A stretch of DNA of 51,564 nucleotides from Microcaldota archaeon (GCA_028867435.1 JAGWGI010000006.1:1-51564), one strand, 5' to 3'; positions 16,310 to 24,447 are shown, counted from the stretch's first letter. Numbers and translations are program-made. Notes: a model not told the origin generated them from the letters alone.

Positions 16310-16864
16310 ATGGGACTCAAGGCCTTTAGGAGCCCTGATGGAAGATACAGGACAGCGCTCTACTCCGTGGAAGGAGAGGAGCACTTTCTCATAGCCGAGA
16401 AGACTGCAAATGGGGTGCTGCTTTCCGAATTCACCGGTATTGGGGAGGTGGTGGACCAGGTCTACAAGGCATCTGCAAATTTGCTCGCAGAGCTTAAGGC
16501 ATATCCTCATGGGGCTGGAGAGATTACCATTTCTGAGCGGCCTTACGAGTATCTTACTGTGAATGTGCATTGTACCAACTGCGATTCAAGAACGATGAGG
16601 CGTGAACTTGACAGTCTTGAGGTGTCAAAAATTGTGGAGGTGCCTGTGGTTCCGATGTTTTTGTGCACAAAGTGCAACAAGAAGTTTTACACTATGAGCA
16701 AGAGATACCTGCGTAACCTGATTGCTAGGAACCCGGAGCTCTTCGAGAAGGAAGAACTTAAGAGAAGAGAGGAAAATGAGGCGGCTTTCCTAAGCGAGAT
16801 ACAGGAGTATATGGTAAGGATATTTGCATCTAAAAGGCTTGCATTAATCAAAATAGATGGGTGA
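16310..16864 (+). CDS. Zinc-ribbon protein in the histone operon
   Basis: 184 residues, not recognised as a named family. N-terminal half is beta-rich (residues 1-75), then a zinc ribbon with CTNC (near 88-91) and CTKC (near 119-122), then a charged helical C-terminus (RRELDSLEV..., KRYLRNLIARNPELFEKEELKRREEN). The arrangement suggests nucleic acid or protein binding. ATG directly abuts the histone stop, so translation is coupled; the 3' end overlaps the upstream extension of the PRC-barrel frame. Function unknown; a chromatin or translation role is inference from context. Confidence 0.8.
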   Translation: MGLKAFRSPDGRYRTALYSVEGEEHFLIAEKTANGVLLSEFTGIGEVVDQVYKASANLLAELKAYPHGAGEITISERPYEYLTVNVHCTNCDSRTMRRELDSLEVSKIVEVPVVPMFLCTKCNKKFYTMSKRYLRNLIARNPELFEKEELKRREENEAAFLSEIQEYMVRIFASKRLALIKIDG

Positions 16865-16868
16865 CAAC

Positions 16869-17108
16869 ATGTCGATCAATGTATCGGAACTTTATGGTAA
16901 GAAGATAATAACGATAACGGGCAGCATACTAGGCGACGTTAAGGAAGTGGTCTTGGATCTTGAAGAGGGCAGCGTGTCGCACCTACTGCTTACAAAACTT
17001 GAGGATCTCTCAAAAAGCGCGGATGCGAGGCAGAGCCTTGCAAAGAACAGGATCTTATACGAAAGGGTAAAGAGCGTTGCGGAAACCATAATTGTAAGCA
17101 GCAAGTAG
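16869..17108 (+). CDS. PRC-barrel domain protein
   Basis: 79 residues. SELYGKKIITITGSILGDVKE is the usual PRC-barrel opening, and the protein then follows VVLDLEEGSVSHLLL to the end with no second domain. PRC barrels are small beta-barrels that bind other proteins or RNA; in archaea many are stand-alone and uncharacterised. I chose ATG 16869 because GGGTGAC stands five bases before it, over ATG 16857 inside the previous gene. Third gene of the histone operon. Confidence 0.8.
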   Translation: MSINVSELYGKKIITITGSILGDVKEVVLDLEEGSVSHLLLTKLEDLSKSADARQSLAKNRILYERVKSVAETIIVSSK

Positions 17109-17134
17109 CTGATTGTTGAGTATGGGGGCTTGGG

Positions 17135-18193
17135 ATGATAAGAAGCCGCAAGGCACGCAATCTGGAGATTCTTGGCGAGGGGGCCTCGATTAGGCGGGAT
17201 TCTAATCCTGTAAAGTTTACCTCGATTAAAGTTGATTTGGGGCTCGGGTCTGACATTAAGCCATTAGTACGCAGCAGGGACGAAAAGTTCTGGGAATCGG
17301 AAGCGGGTTTTGAGGAGGCACTGCGTCTGATAGGGGGTTACCTCCAAAGAAACAACGTATTGCCAAGAGTGAAGGAAGCTGAGAGCGAGCTTGGGCTGAG
17401 AAAGTTTGTTGAACTGCTTGGATATGGAGCATTTTTAGAAAAAAGGGACGTTGCAACTTGGGGTGAACTACTCAAAAAATATTTCCAGGGGATGCAGGCC
17501 AAAAGAGTGGAGCACTATAGCGAGGAGTGGTGGAAGAGCAAGGCGGGATTCGAGGAGGCGAAGAAACGGGTGCTAGAATTTTGGAGCAAAACAGGTACGA
17601 TTCCTTCTGAAAAAAGGGTGAGATTTATTGGGGTAACCACTTTCCACAGGCTACTAAAACAAGGGTTCTGGAAGGAATCTAAAGGGGTAGAATCCTGGGA
17701 GGGATTCATCAGCATGCATTGTGGATTAGTTAGAGAGGAGAAGGCTGAGAAGTTTTGGAAAAGCGATGCAGGCTTTGAGAAGGCAATTGCCTTGATTACA
17801 GATTTCGGGAAAAAACATATGGATAGGATGCCAAGCATGGAGGAGAGGAGGGAATTGGGACTTGAGGAGTTCGGTAAGGCGCTCAAAAATGGCAATTTTG
17901 AGGAGAAGTTTGGATTGATTTCTTGGCAGGGGCTGTTTAGCAAATATTTTGGAGATTCAGAATTGAGGAACCTTTGGAACTCCGAGGAGGGTTTTTCGAT
18001 AGCGCTTGAAAAGGCAACAAAGTTCTTCAAGAGTCATGGCAGAAAGCCAACCACTAGCGAGATAAGGGATTCGGGATTGAATGGATTTGCTGGGGCGATA
18101 GCAAGATACGAATGGCTGGGTAGAAAGGATATCGTCAGCATGACAGAGTTCTATGACAAGTATGTTTTGGGTAGAGAAAAAGGCGTGGATTGA
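17135..18193 (+). CDS. Four-repeat protein of unknown function
   Basis: 352 residues made of four tandem copies of a 65-residue unit at about 52-117, 132-196, 207-272 and 280-344. Each unit opens with an aromatic, W, and (S/K)xxGFexA, has a P-S/T turn in the middle (LPRVKEAE, IPSEKR, MPSMEE, KPTTSE), then GhxxF and ends near a WxxhhxxyF box. The pattern is reminiscent of small helical repeats found beside homing-endonuclease and helicase-associated DNA-binding regions, but I cannot assign it. No catalytic domain is seen. The first 50 residues are basic and not repeated. It lies 26 bp after the PRC gene and may be cotranscribed with histone. Confidence 0.8.
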   Translation: MIRSRKARNLEILGEGASIRRDSNPVKFTSIKVDLGLGSDIKPLVRSRDEKFWESEAGFEEALRLIGGYLQRNNVLPRVKEAESELGLRKFVELLGYGAFLEKRDVATWGELLKKYFQGMQAKRVEHYSEEWWKSKAGFEEAKKRVLEFWSKTGTIPSEKRVRFIGVTTFHRLLKQGFWKESKGVESWEGFISMHCGLVREEKAEKFWKSDAGFEKAIALITDFGKKHMDRMPSMEERRELGLEEFGKALKNGNFEEKFGLISWQGLFSKYFGDSELRNLWNSEEGFSIALEKATKFFKSHGRKPTTSEIRDSGLNGFAGAIARYEWLGRKDIVSMTEFYDKYVLGREKGVD

Positions 18194-18287
18194 AGAGATG
18201 CGACATTGGCTCTGTAACTATTAATCAGAGGCCTTAAGGTACGAATTATGGCTCAGTGCTAAAAACCCCAAAAATCAAAATTAAATT

Positions 18288-18821
18288 ATGGGGAGGGTAA
18301 GAGTAAGGCCACTGGAGCGAAGGGACATGAAGGATCTCGTTGCGAACAATCTTGATTACGCAAAGGAGGCTAAGGATCCTAACTTCTACGTGAGTTCTCC
18401 TGCTGTGCCCCTTAATAAAAAGGAGGAACAGGAATACTTCAGGAGCCTTTGGATGCAGGTAGAAAGGGGCGATGCCATAGTCTCTGTGGCAGAAGCAAAA
18501 GGGATTGTACGTGACCACGTTGTTGGCAAGTGCGAGATAAAGAGGACGAACGTCTTCGAGATGCCGCATGTTGGGGGATTGTCAATAGAGATAAACAAGG
18601 AGTTCAGGGGGTGGGGGATCGGAACGGCCCTGCTCGAGGATGCAATAGAGAGGTCTAAGGAGAAGTTCAAGATCATCATGCTGGCGGTATTTGGGCCGAA
18701 CCCTGCCAGAAAGCTGTATAAGAGGCTGGGATTTGAAGAAGTCGGTGTCATACCCAATGGAGTGAAGAAGGATGGTGAGTATATGGACTACGTCTTCATG
18801 GCTCGTGAGCTAAGGAAGTAG
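18288..18821 (+). CDS. GNAT-family N-acetyltransferase
   Basis: 177 residues. Acetyl-CoA dependent acetyltransferase; the pyrophosphate-binding loop is RGWGIGTALL (near 105-114), preceded by strand GLSIEINKEF and followed by the ARKLYKRLGFEEVG motif that closes GNAT domains. Substrate cannot be told; RimI-like or small-molecule acetylation are both possible. ATG at 18288 follows an A/T-rich stretch without an obvious TATA box. Converges on rpo12. Confidence 0.85.
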   Translation: MGRVRVRPLERRDMKDLVANNLDYAKEAKDPNFYVSSPAVPLNKKEEQEYFRSLWMQVERGDAIVSVAEAKGIVRDHVVGKCEIKRTNVFEMPHVGGLSIEINKEFRGWGIGTALLEDAIERSKEKFKIIMLAVFGPNPARKLYKRLGFEEVGVIPNGVKKDGEYMDYVFMARELRK

Positions 18822-18831
18822 CTTCAGGTTT

Positions 18832-18966
18832 TTAGTCAGTAGAAACTTCCCTTGCAAGAGAGGATCTCTCCTTTGCAAGTACCCTGTAGCCGCAGTATGG
18901 GCACCTTATGAAATTAGTGCCTATAGCCTTGATCTTTTTCCCGCAGTGCAAACAAACATATCCCAT
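18832..18966 (-). CDS. rpoP: RNA polymerase subunit Rpo12 (RpoP)
   Basis: A 44-residue zinc-binding RNA polymerase subunit. MGYVCLHCGKK and RCPYCGYRVL supply C5, C8, C22 and C25, exactly the Rpo12/Rpb12 zinc pattern, followed by the basic RVLAKERS tail that contacts the assembly platform. The gene is last in the exosome-superoperon strand, as in many archaea, following L37Ae but separated from it by one unknown gene. Confidence 0.9.
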   Translation of the reverse strand: MGYVCLHCGKKIKAIGTNFIRCPYCGYRVLAKERSSLAREVSTD

Positions 18967-18977
18967 CTAGTTCACCA

Positions 18978-19337
18978 TCATTTAATATTAGCCTTGAGCC
19001 ACTTCACGAACTCCTTGTGCACGGAGAACTTCTCGGTCTTTATTATCCGGAAGTTCATGGTGGCCTTGTACTCATCCTCGCTTAGCGAGAGCGTGGGCTT
19101 GTAGGCATCCATCTTTACGTACCTCACCTCCATCCAATGGAGCCTACCCTTTAGCATCTCACTTATGACCTCGTCGTTTATCGGGGGCGAGGAGAACCCG
19201 TAGAGCACGCCGTCGCACCAATAGAGCGGCAAGTTGCCGTTTGGCGTAACGTTGGCGCGCATCATCTCCTCCTTTTCCAGCGCGAGGATGTCGTGCACTA
19301 CTAGCTCCTGTGCAGGCTGGTAGGTTATCTTTGGCAT
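18978..19337 (-). CDS. Hypothetical protein between L37Ae and Rpo12
   Basis: 119 residues from ATG 19337, not recognised. Begins MPKITYQPAQELVV; mixed alpha/beta with an Ile/Phe-rich strand near the end (YKATMNFRIIKTEKFS) and a helical C-terminus (HKEFVKWLKANIK). It does not show the Pcc1 (KEOPS) or prefoldin patterns that often sit here. GGAGTGA stands about seven bases before the ATG, overlapping the L37Ae stop, so translation is coupled to a ribosomal protein and the polymerase subunit. Confidence 0.75.
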   Translation of the reverse strand: MPKITYQPAQELVVHDILALEKEEMMRANVTPNGNLPLYWCDGVLYGFSSPPINDEVISEMLKGRLHWMEVRYVKMDAYKPTLSLSEDEYKATMNFRIIKTEKFSVHKEFVKWLKANIK

Positions 19338-19341
19338 TGCA

Positions 19342-19581
19342 TCACTCCTTCTTCGACTGGACAATTATCCTATTGAACGAATCGCCTGCTGCGGTCTTCA
19401 TCGAATATGCTCCGCCTGCGTACGTGGCCCCGCACGAGCGGCAGGTCCAAACTCCTGTGCCCACCCGCTTGACCGACTCCTTCCCGCAGACATCGCACCT
19501 ATATCTAGCCTGCTTCTCAGCCTTCACAGACTTGAGCCTCTTCCTCAGGCTTACTCCGTATCTTATGCTCGAATTGGCCAT
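19342..19581 (-). CDS. rpl37ae: Ribosomal protein L37Ae
   Basis: 79 residues from ATG 19581. Starts MANSSIRYGVSLRKRL, then CDVCGK and CRSCGA, the zinc ribbon of L37Ae, and ends in the family's TAGGAYS-like region (here YAGGAYSMKTAAG). Follows Rrp42 by one base, in the order seen in many archaeal exosome superoperons. Confidence 0.93.
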   Translation of the reverse strand: MANSSIRYGVSLRKRLKSVKAEKQARYRCDVCGKESVKRVGTGVWTCRSCGATYAGGAYSMKTAAGDSFNRIIVQSKKE

Positions 19582-19582
19582 T

Positions 19583-20371
19583 TCACTCACTCTTGCTGCT
19601 AAGTATTAGCCCTCTTAGCTCTTTAGACTTATCGAATGACCTGCCTATCAGGTCCTCGACTTCCTCCTGCGAGAATGCGCCTGCAAGGCCCTTTTGCATA
19701 GACCTCACGACCTTCTCGTCGTTTGCTATCGTTATCCTTGCGTCTGCCACCGCCTCCTCGCTTCCGTCAGGGTCAAGGAGTATCTTGTTGCCGACCTTCG
19801 CGAAGGTGCACGATGTGACAATGTTGTTTGTCTTAAGCCTTCCAAGCTCTCCGGTCCTCACGGCCTCGCCATTCTCGTACTTTGGCATGCGGGTGTTGCT
19901 AAGTGCTGCGACAGCAGCCAGCATGCACGCGTCGAAGAGGTTGCCATCGAAGTTGAGCACGTATATGTCGACGAAAAGTGACCACACCTTCTCTTCCTCT
20001 ATAAAGAGCGAGCCCAGGTCCACCATACTTGATGCCCTAATCCCCCTATCCACCACTCTTGCAAGCTCAATTGAATCAGGGCTTGGGGGCCCTGGCTCGT
20101 ATTCTGGTGAGGCTAGAGGCAGAAGCTCCGCCATAGTCATCAGGTTGCCTTCATTTGGTTTGTCTGGCATCGGCGTAGCAACGTCTAACTTTATCCCCAC
20201 AAGGACTCTTGTGTTGCCTATCTCCACCTGCGCGCTACCCTCTGCGTTGGGAAGCAGGCTGTGGGTTATTTTTATCTGCCTGTACTCAAACGGATCCCTG
20301 CCCTCCTCTCTTACGCCTTTGTTGAGCAGCTCCCTTACGTATTCTCCTTTCACTTGGTTTAATGGATGCAT
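19583..20371 (-). CDS. rrp42: Exosome subunit Rrp42
   Basis: 262 residues, RNase PH fold but the non-catalytic partner of Rrp41 in the hexameric archaeal exosome ring. LARVVDRGIRAS and the family's GNLFDACMLAAVAAL motif are seen. The catalytic aspartates of Rrp41 are not conserved here. GGTGA lies five bases before the ATG. The exosome degrades and tails RNA from the 3' end. Confidence 0.95.
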   Translation of the reverse strand: MHPLNQVKGEYVRELLNKGVREEGRDPFEYRQIKITHSLLPNAEGSAQVEIGNTRVLVGIKLDVATPMPDKPNEGNLMTMAELLPLASPEYEPGPPSPDSIELARVVDRGIRASSMVDLGSLFIEEEKVWSLFVDIYVLNFDGNLFDACMLAAVAALSNTRMPKYENGEAVRTGELGRLKTNNIVTSCTFAKVGNKILLDPDGSEEAVADARITIANDEKVVRSMQKGLAGAFSQEEVEDLIGRSFDKSKELRGLILSSKSE

Positions 20372-20379
20372 TTCTTCAC

Positions 20380-21123
20380 CTAAATCTTGTACTTTTCAAG
20401 TATGCGCTCGTATGGGGCCTTTAGCGCCTCCCTTTGTAGCCTTGCCACGCTCTCCCCTGCCTTCTTTGCCATAGTGAGCCCCTCACTTATCTGTTCCTTT
20501 GTGAGCGAGCCGTCCATCTGGAGCAGCAGGATGTCGTTGTTCCTCGGGCCTATTGCTATGGGCATGTCAGCGTCAGAGTAGTTGTCCTCAGCCTTGTTTA
20601 GATCGAGTATCAGCGTGTCTCCCACCTTGCCCACAGAGATCGCATACGGAAGATCCGTCATGGGTATCCCTGACGTCGCAAGGGCCACAGCTGCGGTGGT
20701 TATTCCTGCTGCCCTTGTGCCCCCGTCACTTTGCAGGACCTCTATGAATATGTCTATCTCGCTTCCAGGAAAGTCTTCCCTGAGTATCACCTTCTCGAAA
20801 ACCTCCCTGGTTACCTTGGATATCTCTATGGCACGCCTGTTCGGACCTGACCTGTTATGCTCTTCTAGGGAAGAGAACGGTGCCATTGAATACTTGCACT
20901 TTATGACGGCCTTGTCTGGATCCTGGGTGTGCTTTGGAAGCGCCTCCTTTGGCCCGTAGACTGCCGCGAGGACCTTGTTGTTGCCCCACTCCATGTATGC
21001 CGAACCTGCTGCGTTTTTTAGCCCTCCGGCAATTATCTTCATTGGCCTGAGGTCTGCAAATCCGCGGCCGTCAAGCCTCTTTCCGTTCACGATCAATTCT
21101 GGTTTGTTTGTACTAGATCCCAT
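20380..21123 (-). CDS. rrp41: Exosome catalytic subunit Rrp41
   Basis: 247 residues. Phosphorolytic 3'-5' exoribonuclease. RLDGRGFADLRP at the N-terminus, EHNRSGPNRRAIEIS (phosphate/RNA-binding arginines) and the catalytic DADMPIA near residue 187-193 are intact. ATG 21123 is preferred over 21132 because GGTG stands six bases before it and the family starts here. It lies between Rrp4 and Rrp42 in the conserved superoperon. Confidence 0.96.
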   Translation of the reverse strand: MGSSTNKPELIVNGKRLDGRGFADLRPMKIIAGGLKNAAGSAYMEWGNNKVLAAVYGPKEALPKHTQDPDKAVIKCKYSMAPFSSLEEHNRSGPNRRAIEISKVTREVFEKVILREDFPGSEIDIFIEVLQSDGGTRAAGITTAAVALATSGIPMTDLPYAISVGKVGDTLILDLNKAEDNYSDADMPIAIGPRNNDILLLQMDGSLTKEQISEGLTMAKKAGESVARLQREALKAPYERILEKYKI

Positions 21124-21124
21124 C

Positions 21125-21733
21125 TTAAACACCTTGCCTTGGCGATTCCAGGAGTTCCTTGACTCTTTCAGTAAGCCCGGAGGTGTGAGCCTCCTCGCTT
21201 ATCTTGTGTATCGCTTTTATCGCTAGTTCTACGTTTCCCCCCTTTACCCAGATCCTGCCGTTCATTCCTACGGTAACCGAGCTCTTTGTGCCGTCGCGTA
21301 TCTGCTGGAGCATAGTGCTAGCTTTGCCGATTATCCTAGGTATTTTGGAAGGCTTGACATCGAATACCTTCCCTCCGAAGAGCTTGCGCGGGCGCATGAG
21401 CACCACTGTCTTGGACTCGTCAAGCTCCTTGACCTCAGCCTCGACCACATCGCCCCTCTGGAGCCTGGTCTCAACAAACTTTGCAATTATTATGCCTTTG
21501 AATGGGGAACTGAGCTCCACGTTGTAGCTGTTTAGCCTTGCCTCTTCTATTATCCCTAGGACTATGTCACCCCTTCTGGGGTACCACAGGCCCTCCAGCG
21601 GGGTTAAGATTCCTTTCTCATCGTTGAATATCCCCAGAACGGTAGAGAATGTCTTGTTGTCTTCTATCATCGCGTTTTCTGTTCGCAATGGCTTTTCCAC
21701 GAGCACCTCGCCCGGGATTACTATTCTACTCAT
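21125..21733 (-). CDS. rrp4: Exosome RNA-binding cap subunit Rrp4
   Basis: 202 residues. Caps the Rrp41/Rrp42 ring and gathers RNA. N-terminal domain with VIPGEVL, S1 domain around residues 55-120 (GDIVLGIIEEA, GDVVEAEV), then a KH domain with PRIIGKASTM near 140 (the GxxG loop is degenerate IGKAS). GGTG five bases before the ATG. The cap needs a second subunit (Csl4), which is not in the window. Confidence 0.93.
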   Translation of the reverse strand: MSRIVIPGEVLVEKPLRTENAMIEDNKTFSTVLGIFNDEKGILTPLEGLWYPRRGDIVLGIIEEARLNSYNVELSSPFKGIIIAKFVETRLQRGDVVEAEVKELDESKTVVLMRPRKLFGGKVFDVKPSKIPRIIGKASTMLQQIRDGTKSSVTVGMNGRIWVKGGNVELAIKAIHKISEEAHTSGLTERVKELLESPRQGV

Positions 21734-22423
21734 TTATACACCTAGTATTTTTGTTGTTGCACTTCCGTGCGTAAGCGAATTTAATTTGTCCGTGAATTCC
21801 GCCTGCAGACCTGCAGGGAATTCTAGCTGCGCAAAGAGCGCCCCGTTTGGGAGCCAATTCTCGCCTTTGAGTCCGTACTGCTTGAGCAGCCCGTAGCACC
21901 TGTTTGCACAGTCCGCAGGTATCGTCACCTCCACCTTTGCGGTGGCGAATTTTATCGGAAGCAGCATGTTTATTTTCTTTACTACGCCATCTACCTGCTC
22001 GTTTGCACCCTTGAATGGCTCTATCGCGACCTTCGCCTGCTCCATCGCGTTCTCTATTCTCTGTATCGGATGGGGCGCGTTGGTTCTGGGGTCGATCGAG
22101 TTCCTCGCAATTATCGTTATTATCTGCTTCCTCTTCTCCTCAAGCAGCTTGTTTTTCTGCTCGGTGGTTATGGGGACATTGCCGTTCTTTAGTATCTTCT
22201 CTACAACCTTGGACATCTCCTCGGTGCCAAATACCTTCTTGAGCTTCTCAGAGCTTTGGCGCTCGCCCTTGTTGGCATCCTTGAATATCTCCTCTACCTG
22301 CAGCACAGACATCGGATCGGTGCGCTTGCCTGTTATGTATTCGTAGGCGAGTTCGGAGTCTACGAAAACCTCGAATTCCTCTCCGTTCGAACTGTATTTT
22401 GCTATGACTGTCTTAGAAGGCAT
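21734..22423 (-). CDS. sbds: SBDS/Sdo1 ribosome maturation protein
   Basis: 229 residues from ATG 22423. The protein that helps release aIF6 from the large subunit. N-terminal FYSH domain (SNGEEFEVFVDSELAYEY), then helical and ferredoxin-like domains with RNSIDPRTNAPHPIQRIENA, a strongly conserved motif. The start at 22423 has GTGA ahead; the ATG at 22450 would add nine residues. Stop overlaps the Rrp4 start region, as in other archaea. Confidence 0.94.
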   Translation of the reverse strand: MPSKTVIAKYSSNGEEFEVFVDSELAYEYITGKRTDPMSVLQVEEIFKDANKGERQSSEKLKKVFGTEEMSKVVEKILKNGNVPITTEQKNKLLEEKRKQIITIIARNSIDPRTNAPHPIQRIENAMEQAKVAIEPFKGANEQVDGVVKKINMLLPIKFATAKVEVTIPADCANRCYGLLKQYGLKGENWLPNGALFAQLEFPAGLQAEFTDKLNSLTHGSATTKILGV

Positions 22424-22455
22424 AAAATTCACTGTAAGGTGTGACGCCACTTGGA

Positions 22456-23151
22456 CTATAGGTACTTTGAGATTTCGTTCTGGCTGAGCATCGTATATTC
22501 CTCAGCGTCGTAGATGTAACCTATGTCTACATTCTCAGTGGTCAGCTTTACTTCGTTCACCTTTTTCAATATCTTGATGCCAAGGCCTATTCCATCCTCC
22601 AGCTTCATGTTGTCCTTGTATTCTTTGACGAGTATGTCGGTTGCTATCTTCTTTCCTACTCCTATGGCATCAGCCTTATAGCCCAGAAACGAGGCGCCTG
22701 GCTCAATCTCAAAGAGCCTTGGGGTGGAGTCTATGCCTCCGAGCAGCACAGAAACGGCATATGGTCGCATGCCGCCATACATCGTAGCCTGCATCATGTA
22801 TGCTGACATCTCCTTTGCAAGAGCCTCCACCGACTTCACTTCGTTGAACAGCAGCCTGTGATTTTGTGCGTTTGACCTTGCCATGTTGACAAGGTGAAGG
22901 CCGTCAGACACCATTCCGCTGTATGTGGCGCCGATGTGCGAGTCTATACGGAATACCTTCTGTATTGTGCCTGCAACTGCAAGGGGATCGTTGATGTTTT
23001 TGTGGGCAACAAAGAGAACTCCTTCCTTTACCACAAGCCCGATGGAGGTTGCCCCCTTGCGCACTGCCTCCTTGGCATACTCCACCTGGAATAGCCTGCC
23101 GTCTGGATTGAACATCACACCTCTGTCGTAAGCCTGAACATTCGGATACAT
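22456..23151 (-). CDS. psmA: Proteasome alpha subunit
   Basis: 231 residues from ATG 23151. Outer-ring subunit of the 20S proteasome. Starts MYPNVQAYDRGVMFNPDGRL with the alpha-type RLFQVEYA; residue pattern of the HbYX pocket region is typical. The long frame upstream to 23256 (35 extra residues) is not used, since GGTG lies five bases before ATG 23151. The first gene of the exosome superoperon. No beta subunit is in the window. Confidence 0.95.
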   Translation of the reverse strand: MYPNVQAYDRGVMFNPDGRLFQVEYAKEAVRKGATSIGLVVKEGVLFVAHKNINDPLAVAGTIQKVFRIDSHIGATYSGMVSDGLHLVNMARSNAQNHRLLFNEVKSVEALAKEMSAYMMQATMYGGMRPYAVSVLLGGIDSTPRLFEIEPGASFLGYKADAIGVGKKIATDILVKEYKDNMKLEDGIGLGIKILKKVNEVKLTTENVDIGYIYDAEEYTMLSQNEISKYL

Positions 23152-23505
23152 TTTTACACCAATAAATAGTCCTTTTAATCTAAAGATAGATTGCAGGAAT
23201 ACACTAAAGATATGCTGATTATAATTATATACCTTGCCTTTAGACTGGCTTTGCACAGTAAAGACTGATTTTTGATGACTTATTGCCAGGTTAATTAATT
23301 TTTGTTCAGATAAAATATTGCAATTGTGCCTTCCGAGCTTCTACATCTACTATAATCGGGTATGCTGAGGCTAAAGTCAGTATCGATTCTGGGTTTTCCA
23401 AGTGGGATTGCAAGCGCTGCAATCCAGAAATTAAGTTCTATAGAATATTTTATGAGGGGATTTCCGCATAGCCGCAATTAATATAATTCTCCAGCTACAA
23501 TCAAA
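23152..23505. other. Non-coding stretch upstream of psmA
   Basis: 354 bases without a convincing gene. It holds the psmA promoter region (minus-strand TATATAAT at about 23225-23232, predicting a start near 23202 and a leader of some 50 nt with GGTG at 23157-23160) and an otherwise mixed, AT-rich sequence. An open frame at 23295-23477 lacks coding character. No tRNA or clear RNA structure seen. Confidence 0.5.
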
Positions 23506-23967
23506 CTATTGTAAATAGCAGTATGTTACTTTGCAGGCGTTGTTTAGGCAGATATTGATGTTACCGTTTGGGGCAAATCGATTAACAATAGATTTGTTGC
23601 TTGGATTCGTTACTGTTATATTATAGTTTTTTGATTCTTGAAATGTACCAGTTATGGTTTTGCTTATAGCTAAAACCTCATTTTCAACAGTAGGTTCTCC
23701 GCCCCCTCCAATAAATATGTATATGGTCAGCGAAGGGTTTGTCATGGTTGATAACGGTGACAATGAAAACGAAGTTGTTTTGTTTAGGCATTTGGCATTT
23801 GATACGTTAAAGTTTGCCATAGTTAATGAGGTGGTTGAGGTTGTGTTTGCTGTTTTGTTTATGGAGATTGTGAGTGGTATGTTTCTGCTGGTGTGATATT
23901 TTAGATAACCGGCAATACCAACTAATACTATTAGGATAATTAGAATTAGAATGAAAGATCCTTTCAT
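23506..23967 (-). CDS. Secreted or membrane-anchored sequon-rich protein
   Basis: 153 residues, not recognised. Residues 2-22 form one strong hydrophobic helix (FILILIILIVLVG) after a short positive MKG, so a signal anchor. The rest is a small, Thr/Asn/Ser-rich, probably beta domain with many N-X-S/T sequons (NKT, NTT, NVS, NIT, NKS and others), likely N-glycosylated by the AglB in this window. Four cysteines in the C-terminal part (CLN, ICL, ACK, YCY) could make disulfides outside the cell. The base composition is visibly AT-richer than its neighbours, which could reflect transfer or relaxed selection. Confidence 0.65.
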   Translation of the reverse strand: MKGSFILILIILIVLVGIAGYLKYHTSRNIPLTISINKTANTTSTTSLTMANFNVSNAKCLNKTTSFSLSPLSTMTNPSLTIYIFIGGGGEPTVENEVLAISKTITGTFQESKNYNITVTNPSNKSIVNRFAPNGNINICLNNACKVTYCYLQ

Positions 23968-24123
23968 AACTAACTAAAGATTGAAAGGTTTATAGTGGAT
24001 CTTGCTTTCGACATGGAGAACTGTATCAAAATATGATTGAAGTTGAGGTCAAAAGAGACAGTGTATTCAACTGCCTGTTTTATCAGGAATTTCCTAGGTA
24101 TTGGGCCTAGACCTTGCTCTTTT

Positions 24124-24447
24124 TCAGTACTCCAGGCTTGCCTTCAAAAGTGTCTTGAGCTCTAGGGCAACTGTGTTGAAGTCCTGTGTGTCTTCCTTTA
24201 TCGATTCGGCCTTCTTTTCCCCGGTTTGGGTAAGCTTAAGGACGGAAATGGCTGAGAAGGGCTTCTCCACCATGCTTTCTATGACTAACGAGTCGAGTGC
24301 CGCTACATAGCGCCGCTCTACGTTCTCCCCCCTTGCCGCGGCAAAGAGTTTGTCAGATGTTATTATATCTCCGGACTTCTTGGCATTGTATACAGCCTTT
24401 AGTATCACTCTTTTTGCTTCCAGCACCTGCTTTGTGTTTGGCAACAT
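24124..24447 (-). CDS. Winged-helix-like regulator
   Basis: 107 residues from ATG 24447. TKQVLEAKRVILKAVYNAKKSGDIITSDKLFAAARG looks like a winged helix with a recognition helix, followed by a wing and LKLTQTGEKKAESI, a familiar C-terminal part of DNA-binding wHTH proteins. GTGAT stands just before the ATG, and the TTTATAAAA box at about 24478-24486 predicts transcription near 24457. The in-frame extension to 24627 crosses that box and overlaps the methyltransferase, so it is not used. Targets unknown. Confidence 0.65.
   Translation of the reverse strand: MLPNTKQVLEAKRVILKAVYNAKKSGDIITSDKLFAAARGENVERRYVAALDSLVIESMVEKPFSAISVLKLTQTGEKKAESIKEDTQDFNTVALELKTLLKASLEY

Noticed and set aside
19593-20474. 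A 293-residue open frame on the plus strand opposite rrp42 and rrp41
   Set aside because: It lies antisense to two clear exosome genes, is rich in Ser/Leu as expected for a shadow frame, and shows no domain.
23295-23477. 60-residue open frame on the minus strand in the gap upstream of psmA
   Set aside because: No ribosome site, no family pattern and no plausible promoter; composition is like noise.
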